From: Nitrospiria bacterium
GTDB lineage: Bacteria > Nitrospirota > CAKKRA01 > 9FT-COMBO-42-15
Assembly (NCBI GenBank): GCA_919903585.1
Contig: CAKKST010000340.1
Location: 1-13,417, forward strand
Reading direction: 5' to 3'
DNA: 13,417 bases
Below the pieces are notes generated by a model, which worked only from the letters and a program-made list of their open reading frames with translations, searched no databases and was not told where the DNA came from. Shown piece after piece: positions 8,431 through 13,417 of this stretch. Made by a program: the position numbers and the translations under genes. Positions within the stretch are counted from its first letter, which is position 1, and the number at the start of each line of letters is the position of its first letter.

Positions 8431-8958
8431 ATGAATAAAAGGTCAGATAAAATATTAATTGTGTTTTGGGCTATTCTCTTTCTAATTATTTCCTCCTGCG
8501 GCTACCGCTTTGCAGGGAGGGCGAATGAGCTTCCTCCGCATCTAAAGGCTGTTGCCATTCCTATGTTTGTTAATGCCACCTATGAGCCGCTAATAGAGAC
8601 GGTTATTACAAATAAGGTGATTCAGGAGTTTATAGCTGATGGGAGGCTGAGGGTGGTTGATACTGGAAAGGCCGATGCTGTGCTTAAGGGGAGGATAAGC
8701 GCCTTTGAGCTTGCGCCATTATCCTTTGACAGGAGCAATAACGTACTTGAATACAGGGTTGTAATACATTGCGATGTGGTTTTTGAGGACGTGAAGAATA
8801 ACAAGATCATCTGGAAGGAGCCAGCGCTTTCACAATCAGCAGATTATAAGGTCTCAGGCGATATTAGCGCAACAAGGGCGGCAAAGGAGAGGGCAATAGA
8901 TGAGGCGTCAAAGAGGCTTGCCTCAGATTTAGTAGCAAGGTTGTTTGAGGGTTTTTAG
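8431..8958 (+). CDS. lptE: LPS-assembly lipoprotein LptE
   Basis: A 175-aa lipoprotein. The signal peptide has basic residues at 3-7, a hydrophobic core at about 8-20 and the lipobox ISSC with the modified Cys at 23, directly followed by GYRF, the usual start of mature LptE. In the mature part, VAIPMFVNATYEPLIETVITNKVIQEF and the C-terminal AKERAIDEASKRLASDLVARL follow the LptE/RlpB pattern. LptE plugs the LptD barrel at the outer membrane and helps insert LPS, so the host should make LPS. The gene is 28 nt after leuS and 2 nt before holA. No Shine-Dalgarno sequence is obvious before the ATG in an AT-rich gap. The family diverges fast, but context and lipobox make the call solid. Confidence 0.9.
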   Translation: MNKRSDKILIVFWAILFLIISSCGYRFAGRANELPPHLKAVAIPMFVNATYEPLIETVITNKVIQEFIADGRLRVVDTGKADAVLKGRISAFELAPLSFDRSNNVLEYRVVIHCDVVFEDVKNNKIIWKEPALSQSADYKVSGDISATRAAKERAIDEASKRLASDLVARLFEGF

Positions 8959-8960
8959 GT

Positions 8961-9980
8961 ATGAAGCAGTTTTATGATTTGATAGAGGAGCTTAAAAAAG
9001 GCGGGCAAACAGCGACGGTATACACCATTATTGGCACAGAAGGCCTGCTTATCTCAGAGGCAGTGAACAAGATAGTTGAGACTGCCCTCACTGGCGCAGT
9101 GAGGGATTTTAATTACAACCTCTTTTATGCAAAGGAGAACAGCATAGATGAGGCGCTGGATGCAGCAAATACGCTCCCTTTAATGGCTAATAAAAGGGTT
9201 GTGATATTAAAGGATGTGGATCAGTATCCTGCACCAGCGCATGAAAGACTGGCAGGATATCTTAATAATCCATCACCATCAACCAGCCTGATACTTACTG
9301 CCAATAAGATAGACCAGCGCACTAAATTCTATAAGGCCGTTGAAAAGGGCAGCAGGGTTATTTTATTCGGAACCCTTTATGAAAATCAGGTCAGGCAGTG
9401 GACAAGATACAGGGCAAAATCCTACGGCCTTGAGTTTACAGAGGATGCAATAAATCTGTTTTTTGAGATTTCCGGCAGCGAACTCGGCATAATTGATAAT
9501 GAGCTGAAAAAACTTGCCGCTTATATTGAGGGCAAAAAGAAGATTGATGCCTCAGATGTAGAAGGTGTGGTGGGAAGGAGCAGGGTCTATTCGGTCTTTA
9601 ATCTTATAGATGCAATTGGTGAAAGAAAGGCAGAACAGGCGCTATTGCTATTAAAAAAGATGCTGAATGATGATGAACATCCGCTTGGGATACTTTTCAT
9701 GATTGCAAGGCAGTTCAGGCTTATGGCAAAGGCAATGGAATTTCATAAGCACGGCCTTTCAGCAGGTGAGATGTCAAAGAAACTTGGCCTGCCTGTAAAT
9801 ATCCTTACAAATAACCTTATGAGGCAGATTAAGAATTTTACCCTTGATGAGGTGCTGAAGAAATACAGGTTATTTTATTATGCGGACTCCGAGCTTAAGG
9901 GCAGTATAAAATCGCCTGAGATTATACTTGATGACCTGATCCTCAAACTATGCAGCAGGGCAGGTGAAGCCTCTGTATGA
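8961..9980 (+). CDS. holA: DNA polymerase III subunit delta
   Basis: A 339-aa clamp-loader subunit. The N-terminal AAA+-like domain lacks a functional P-loop, as usual for delta: TATVYTIIGTEGLLISEAVNKIV at about 18-40 replaces the common LIYGEE segment. Residues at about 205-330 form the helical collar domain, with SVFNLIDAIGERK, the ILFMIARQFRLMAKA helix and a closing ADSELKGSIKSPEIILDDLILKLC. In the replisome, delta opens the beta clamp so that it can be loaded on primed DNA. The start is 2 nt after the lptE stop, with GAGG overlapping the end of lptE as ribosome binding site. The gene converges on rpsT with only 4 nt between the stop codons. Confidence 0.95.
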   Translation: MKQFYDLIEELKKGGQTATVYTIIGTEGLLISEAVNKIVETALTGAVRDFNYNLFYAKENSIDEALDAANTLPLMANKRVVILKDVDQYPAPAHERLAGYLNNPSPSTSLILTANKIDQRTKFYKAVEKGSRVILFGTLYENQVRQWTRYRAKSYGLEFTEDAINLFFEISGSELGIIDNELKKLAAYIEGKKKIDASDVEGVVGRSRVYSVFNLIDAIGERKAEQALLLLKKMLNDDEHPLGILFMIARQFRLMAKAMEFHKHGLSAGEMSKKLGLPVNILTNNLMRQIKNFTLDEVLKKYRLFYYADSELKGSIKSPEIILDDLILKLCSRAGEASV

Positions 9981-9984
9981 TAAC

Positions 9985-10362
9985 CTATGCCTTCTTTTTT
10001 CTTACAGCAGCCTTTTTAGGGGCAGCCTTCTTCTTTGATTTTGCCTTTGCAGCCTTTTTGGCAGCCTCTTCACCTTCTGCAGGCGCAGCGCCGAGGCCTT
10101 TGGCAAGGCCTTTTACCTTTAAGGTAAGGCGGGATATCTTTCTTGCTGCATTGTTTTTGTGTATAATGCCCTTTGCCACAGCCCTGCCAAAGGCAGAGGC
10201 TGCTGATTGCAGAACCTTCTTTGCCTCATCAAGGTTGCTGTCTTCTACGGCTGTTAATGCCTTTTTGGCAAGGGTCTTTAATTCTGACATGACCGCCCTG
10301 TTTCTTTCCCTGCGGCGGAGGGCCTGACGGTTTCTTTTAATTGCTGACTTATGTATTGCCAA
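9985..10362 (-). CDS. rpsT: 30S ribosomal protein S20 with a Lys/Ala-rich C-terminal extension
   Basis: A 125-aa protein. Residues 1-90 form the S20 three-helix core: MAIHKSAIKRNRQALRRRERN at the start and KGIIHKNNAARKISRL at 64-79 are diagnostic. S20 binds 16S rRNA at the base of the 30S subunit. Most S20 proteins are about 85-90 aa; here residues 91-125 add a tail of Ala, Lys and a short acidic patch (EGEEA), probably disordered and RNA-binding. The start codon is TTG (10360-10362) with GGAGG 5 nt upstream; E. coli rpsT also starts with UUG, where it is tied to autoregulation. It is transcribed from its own consensus-like promoter, divergent from murJ and convergent with holA. Confidence 0.95.
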   Translation of the reverse strand: MAIHKSAIKRNRQALRRRERNRAVMSELKTLAKKALTAVEDSNLDEAKKVLQSAASAFGRAVAKGIIHKNNAARKISRLTLKVKGLAKGLGAAPAEGEEAAKKAAKAKSKKKAAPKKAAVRKKKA

Positions 10363-10404
10363 TTTTTCCTCCAGATAGTTAAAAGACTAAAGATTCAAAG
10401 GCAT

Positions 10405-10434
10405 TTATTAACATAAAAAGATTATGATTGTCAA
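10405..10434 (-). promoter_or_regulatory. rpsT promoter
   Basis: On the minus strand a perfect -35 box TTGACA (10429-10434) is followed by TAATAA (10405-10410) after 18 nt, or TTAATA after 17 nt. Transcription would start near 10398, leaving a leader of about 35 nt that carries the GGAGG ribosome binding site (10368-10372). This is the strongest promoter match in the window, as expected for a ribosomal protein gene. Confidence 0.6.
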
Positions 10435-10449
10435 GGGGAAAAGCCTGAT

Positions 10450-12015
10450 ATGGGTGAAAACAAAAAGATAGCCAAGGCTGCCGGGATTATAGGGCTTGCC
10501 ACACTAACAAGCCGCATACTCGGCCTTGTAAGGGAGATGATATACACGCACTACCTCGGCGCAGGGAGGATGTCTGATGCCTTCCTTGCTGCCTACCGCA
10601 TACCAAACCTTCTCCGCGACCTTTTTGCCGAGGGTTCAATGTCCGCTGCCTTTATTCCTGTCTTTACGGATTATCTGACAAATAGGACAAAGGCAGACGC
10701 AAGGCAACTTGTAAAGGCAGTATTTACCCTGCTTGCCCTCCTCCTTATTGTTATCTGTGCCATTGGGATTATCATAGCGCCCTTAATAGTAAGAATCATC
10801 GCCCCGGGCTTTTATGATATCCCTGAGAAATTTTCTGCCACTGTCCTGTTAACAAGGATTATGTTTCCCTTTCTACTATTTATAGGTTTGTCTGCCCTCG
10901 CAATGGGTGTGCTTAATTCTCTCAGGTCATTTACAGTGTCCGCCTTTTCACCTGTGATGTTTAACATTATGATAATTTCATCTGCTGTCTTTGTCTCACC
11001 ATTCTTTAAGGAGCCGGCAATAGCAGTTTCAATCGGCATTCTCCTCGGTGGATTGTTTCAGCTTATATTTCAGCTTCCAAGCCTTAGAAAGAGGGGGATG
11101 ATGTTCGGCCTTAGATTTACCCCTTCAGATGATGGCGTAAGGAGGATTGGCAGCCTCCTCCTTCCTGCGATGCTCGGGCAATCAGTAGCGCTCATAAATC
11201 TCTTTATTATAACTATCCTTGCGTCATTCCTTGCAGATGGAAGCATATCTTATCTTGCATACAGTCGTGAGCTTGTAAATTTTCCAATGGGTGTCTTTGC
11301 AATTGCGCTCTCTACTGCAATACTGCCGTCAATGGCAGAACAGGCAGCAAGGCACAATTACGAAGGCTTAAAGGAAAGCCTGTCTTTTGGCCTTAGGCTT
11401 ATCTTTTTCATAACCATTCCATCTATGATCGGGCTTATCCTTCTTCGTATACCAATTATAAGCCTCATCTTCCAGCACGGTAAATTTGAGTATATTGCTA
11501 CTATTGGCACAGCAGATGCCCTTATATATTATTCTATCGGCCTCTGGGCATTTGCAGGGGTGAGGATCGTTGTCTCTGCCTTTTATTCCTTAAACGACAC
11601 AAAGACACCTGTAAAGATAGCTGCTATTTCAGTGGCTATAAATATTGTATTAAGCATTATACTGATGTTCCCGATGAAACACAGGGGCCTTGCCCTTGCC
11701 ACATCCATTGCGTCTATTGTAAATTTTTCTGCTCTTCTCTATCTTCTAAGAGGCCGGCTTGGGAGTATTGAGGGAAGGAGGATATTAAGGTCTTTGGCAA
11801 ATACTATAATTGCATCATTAATAATTATTGGTATTGCATGGTATGTAGCAGGCATGGGGATATGGGCAACAAAGGGATTCATAATGGATAAGATACTGAT
11901 ATTGGGCGGGACTATAATCTTTGGTGTCTTTCTATACGCCCTTGTGCATCTTATTCTTAAAAGTGAAGAGCTGTTGTTTTTTATTGATATGATAAAGGAA
12001 CGGTTCCGGCTGTAA
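10450..12015 (+). CDS. murJ: Lipid II flippase MurJ
   Basis: A 521-aa polytopic inner-membrane protein of the MOP superfamily that flips lipid II for peptidoglycan synthesis. The N-terminal signature is intact: SRILGLVRE at 21-29, SDAFLAAYRIPNLLRDLFAEGS at 42-63 and AFIPVFTDY at 67-75. By alignment with E. coli MurJ, Arg22, Arg28, Asp43 and Arg56 fall at the conserved charged positions lining the central cavity. The middle motif LPAMLGQSVALINLF and the SRELVNFPMGVFAIALSTAILP segment are also typical. Hydrophobic stretches along the length fit 14 helices. A G-rich tract (10435-10438) lies 11 nt before the ATG, a weak ribosome binding site. Divergent from rpsT; the MBL-fold gene follows after 28 nt. 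Confidence 0.96.
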   Translation: MGENKKIAKAAGIIGLATLTSRILGLVREMIYTHYLGAGRMSDAFLAAYRIPNLLRDLFAEGSMSAAFIPVFTDYLTNRTKADARQLVKAVFTLLALLLIVICAIGIIIAPLIVRIIAPGFYDIPEKFSATVLLTRIMFPFLLFIGLSALAMGVLNSLRSFTVSAFSPVMFNIMIISSAVFVSPFFKEPAIAVSIGILLGGLFQLIFQLPSLRKRGMMFGLRFTPSDDGVRRIGSLLLPAMLGQSVALINLFIITILASFLADGSISYLAYSRELVNFPMGVFAIALSTAILPSMAEQAARHNYEGLKESLSFGLRLIFFITIPSMIGLILLRIPIISLIFQHGKFEYIATIGTADALIYYSIGLWAFAGVRIVVSAFYSLNDTKTPVKIAAISVAINIVLSIILMFPMKHRGLALATSIASIVNFSALLYLLRGRLGSIEGRRILRSLANTIIASLIIIGIAWYVAGMGIWATKGFIMDKILILGGTIIFGVFLYALVHLILKSEELLFFIDMIKERFRL

Positions 12016-12043
12016 AGCTGAGAAGCTGATGGAGGAGGAAAGG

Positions 12044-12661
12044 ATGTTTCTAAAAACCCTAATAGTTGGCGACCTTGCAGTAAACTGTTATATCATTGCA
12101 GATGAGAATAAAGAGGCGGCAGTAATAGACCCCGGAGATAATAGCGGTGATATACTCCAAATAATTAAGGAGAATAATTTGCATCTGAGATACATTATAA
12201 ATACCCACACCCATTTTGACCATATAGGCGCTATTGCAGAGATAAAAAAGGCAACTGGCGCAGAATTTTTGATACATGAAGGGGAGATGCATGTTTTAAA
12301 AACACTCCCATCACAGAGGTTTATCTTTGGTGTTGATATTGATCCGCCGCCCCCGCCTGACAGGTTTTTAAATGACAATGACAAGATTCAGCTCGGCGGC
12401 ATTATTCTAAAAATACTTTACACACCGGGCCACTCACCGGGCGGCATCTGCATTCATGCTGATGGTATGGTATTTACAGGGGATACACTTTTTGCAGGTT
12501 CTATTGGAAGGACAGACCTTCCGGGGGGGGACTACAATACCCTCATAACCGCCATTAAAGAAAAACTCCTCCCACTTGGAGACAACACAATCGTCCTTCC
12601 GGGCCACGGGCCAAAGAGCACCATAAAAGATGAAAGGAAGTATAATCCTTTTCTGGCATAA
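12044..12661 (+). CDS. Metallo-beta-lactamase-fold hydrolase (glyoxalase II-like)
   Basis: A 205-aa protein with the full MBL metal-binding set: HTHFDH at 55-60, His in YTPGHSPGG near 134, Asp in FTGDTLFAGSIGRTDLPGG near 149 and His in LPGHGP near 190. This is the compact hydroxyacylglutathione-hydrolase-like subfamily (COG0491, YcbL type), with two bound metal ions and thioester or related hydrolysis as likely chemistry; the substrate is unknown. I choose ATG 12044 because GGAGGAAAGG lies just before it and MFLKTLIVGDLAVNCYI is the usual N-terminus; an in-frame ATG at 12029 would add five residues that merely encode this ribosome binding site. A run of eight G lies in the gene at 12523-12530. 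It follows murJ and converges on queF. Confidence 0.9.
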   Translation: MFLKTLIVGDLAVNCYIIADENKEAAVIDPGDNSGDILQIIKENNLHLRYIINTHTHFDHIGAIAEIKKATGAEFLIHEGEMHVLKTLPSQRFIFGVDIDPPPPPDRFLNDNDKIQLGGIILKILYTPGHSPGGICIHADGMVFTGDTLFAGSIGRTDLPGGDYNTLITAIKEKLLPLGDNTIVLPGHGPKSTIKDERKYNPFLA

Positions 12662-12670
12662 TATCAGATT

Positions 12671-13030
12671 TTACATTGCCACCCTGATTACTGTCTTTAC
12701 ATTGCCTCGGACATTGAAGTCGCCGATGACCTCAAGGGCCTTTGGCTTTAGCTTAGATTTTAAGTCATCAAAGATTTTATTGGCTGCTGCCTCATGTGAA
12801 ATGTGTTTATCCCTGAAGCTGTTTAGATACAGCTTTAATGATTTTAGCTCCACAATATATTTTTTAGGGATATAGTTTATCTTTATTGTTGCAAAGTCAG
12901 GGTAGCCTGAACGGGGGCAGAGGCATGTAAACTCAGGAAAGCTTATTTCAATATTATAGTCCCTGTCTGGATACGGATTTTCCCATATCTCAAGCCTTGC
13001 CTCTTTTATCGCTTTTTCGCCGCATTTCAT
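12671..13030 (-). CDS. queF: NADPH-dependent 7-cyano-7-deazaguanine (preQ0) reductase QueF
   Basis: A 119-aa protein of the short, single-domain QueF type. QueF reduces the preQ0 nitrile to preQ1, a step towards queuosine in tRNA. The active-site loop [14 protein letters not shown] at 34-47 contains the nucleophile Cys38 and the proton donor Asp45. The second signature [22 protein letters not shown] follows at about 61-82, with the substrate-binding Glu. The ATG at 13028-13030 is preferred: a strong promoter has its -10 box 6 nt upstream, while the open frame further out runs into the attC site and is not QueF-like. No Shine-Dalgarno sequence is seen. It converges on the MBL-fold gene with a 9-nt gap. 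No preQ1 riboswitch fits in the upstream space. Confidence 0.95.
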   Translation of the reverse strand: MKCGEKAIKEARLEIWENPYPDRDYNIEISFPEFTCLCPRSGYPDFATIKINYIPKKYIVELKSLKLYLNSFRDKHISHEAAANKIFDDLKSKLKPKALEVIGDFNVRGNVKTVIRVAM

Positions 13031-13036
13031 GGTTAA

Positions 13037-13065
13037 ATTATAGCATTGTTTTGAGACAGTAACAA
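13037..13065 (-). promoter_or_regulatory. queF promoter, probably leaderless
   Basis: On the minus strand TTGTTA (13060-13065) and a perfect TATAAT (13037-13042) are spaced 17 nt, with TG at the extended -10 position. Six nt separate the -10 box from the ATG, so the transcript should start at or beside the start codon. The promoter lies entirely on the queF side of the attC-like site. Confidence 0.6.
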
Positions 13066-13081
13066 GTATGTATAAAAAACT

Positions 13082-13153
13082 GGATAACGCTCCGGTTGAG
13101 CGGCTTGGCTCAGCAAACAACAGGGCCAAGTCCGCTCCAACCGGTGGTTAGCC
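13082..13153 (-). mobile_element. Integron attC-like recombination site
   Basis: A 72-bp imperfect palindrome with attC architecture. Outer boxes are GGATAAC (13082-13088) and GTTAGCC (13147-13153), pairing through TAAC/GTTA. They are followed inward by an unpaired central spacer (13089-13091 against 13145-13146). The stem has three parts: 13092-13098 with 13138-13144, 13099-13103 with 13132-13136, and 13104-13109 with 13125-13130. It closes on a 15-nt loop. Two bases are extrahelical on one arm only: T13131 and C13137 (or 13138). Known attC sites carry two extrahelical bases on one arm of the folded bottom strand, usually T and G. Here they lie in the 3' half of the plus strand, which makes the minus strand the top strand: gene (mgsA), then attC. 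The 7-nt boxes match the RYYYAAC/GTTRRRY consensus only partly. Confidence 0.7.
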
Positions 13154-13215
13154 GCTTGAACTATGATTTTTTACAACTTGTCTTCTTCGACCAACTCGAT
13201 TGCACCTTGTCCTGC
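13154..13215. other. Spacer between the mgsA stop and the attC-like site
   Basis: These 62 nt fill the gap between the mgsA stop codon and the attC-like box. No gene, promoter or hairpin with a T-run is visible. A short gap between the stop codon and attC is typical of gene cassettes. Confidence 0.4.
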
Positions 13216-13417
13216 TTATTCTCCCCCGGTTATCTTCCGGGTTCGATACACATCGTAATCCGGCACAAGACGATCATAATCGCCATCCATCAAGGGAGAG
13301 GAGATCATGAAATCTGCAGAAGAGCGATTGCAGGCAATGGGGATGTTCCAAACGACCGCCATGCGCAAGAGCGCCTTGACATCTGGATCGTGGGGCTGCG
13401 GTTCAAGCGGATCCCAG
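13216..13417 (-). CDS. mgsA: Methylglyoxal synthase, C-terminal part
   Basis: Partial gene, cut by the right edge: the last 66 residues and the TAA stop are visible. The fragment starts [20 protein letters not shown] and continues [19 protein letters not shown], which lines up closely with the end of E. coli MgsA. Fragment residues Asp2, His9 and Asp12 correspond to E. coli Asp91, His98 and Asp101, all at or near the active site, so this end is intact. MgsA converts dihydroxyacetone phosphate to methylglyoxal and phosphate, a bypass of lower glycolysis under phosphate limitation. The fragment is about 55% GC, clearly higher than the neighbouring queF. Its stop lies 62 nt before the attC-like box, the order expected of a cassette gene. 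Whether the N-terminal half is complete cannot be seen. Confidence 0.88.
   Translation of the reverse strand, partial: WDPLEPQPHDPDVKALLRMAVVWNIPIACNRSSADFMISSPLMDGDYDRLVPDYDVYRTRKITGGE

Noticed and set aside
12029..12043. Upstream in-frame ATG for the MBL-fold hydrolase
   Set aside because: The five extra codons are themselves the GGAGGAAAGG ribosome binding site for the ATG at 12044, and no such extension is typical of the family.
13031..13080. preQ1 riboswitch upstream of queF
   Set aside because: The -10 box ends 6 nt before the ATG, leaving no leader RNA to hold an aptamer, and no preQ1-like pseudoknot is visible.
13031..13129. An N-terminal extension of QueF, 33 residues, starting inside the attC-like site
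   Set aside because: The residues are not QueF-like, the start would be a non-ATG codon within the palindrome, and a strong promoter lies between it and the ATG at 13030. The frame is open by chance.
1..13417. CRISPR array, tRNA or rRNA genes, transposase
   Set aside because: No regularly spaced repeats, no cloverleaf-like sequence with conserved T-loop, and no transposase-like reading frame were seen on either strand.

Overview
The window looks like a stretch of core chromosome from a Gram-negative (diderm) bacterium, with an unusual junction at its right end. LptE, MurJ and AsmA-family genes imply an outer membrane and a peptidoglycan wall. The order leuS-lptE-holA, with rpsT and murJ next to them, and the AT-leaning coding style recall Nitrospirota, Desulfobacterota and related lineages. 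That placement is an inference from gene order, not a search result. No rRNA, tRNA, CRISPR array or transposase is visible.

Left block (1-5710), all on the minus strand and so read right to left: der (ribosome-assembly GTPase), a YihY/BrkB-family membrane protein, an AsmA-family envelope protein whose start overlaps the yihY stop by 4 nt, a TIM-barrel amidohydrolase with a TTG start, and the N-terminal 228 residues of an FAD-dependent oxidoreductase cut by the window edge. A near-perfect GC-rich hairpin (697-745) separates the last two genes.

Middle block: a divergent region (5711-5834) separates der from leuS. It carries a perfect 15-bp inverted repeat ending 8 nt before the leuS start. leuS, lptE and holA follow on the plus strand and link tRNA charging, LPS export and replication-clamp loading. 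holA converges on rpsT (minus strand, TTG start, unusual Lys/Ala-rich tail). rpsT is divergent from murJ, and a consensus-like promoter lies between them. murJ is followed by a metallo-beta-lactamase-fold hydrolase, which converges on queF (queuosine pathway).

Right end (about 13082-13417): upstream of queF, and just beyond queF's own promoter, is a sequence that folds like an integron attC recombination site: TAAC/GTTA outer boxes, an unpaired central spacer, an 18-bp interrupted stem and two extrahelical bases. On the far side of it the base composition rises to roughly 55% GC, and the C-terminal 66 residues of a methylglyoxal synthase (MgsA) run on the minus strand towards the attC. Gene followed by attC is the layout of an integron gene cassette, so the window seems to capture the edge of a cassette or cassette array next to the housekeeping chromosome. 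No integrase is visible here.

Two genes without a Shine-Dalgarno sequence, der and queF, each have a promoter-like -10 box exactly 6 nt before the ATG, which suggests leaderless transcripts.
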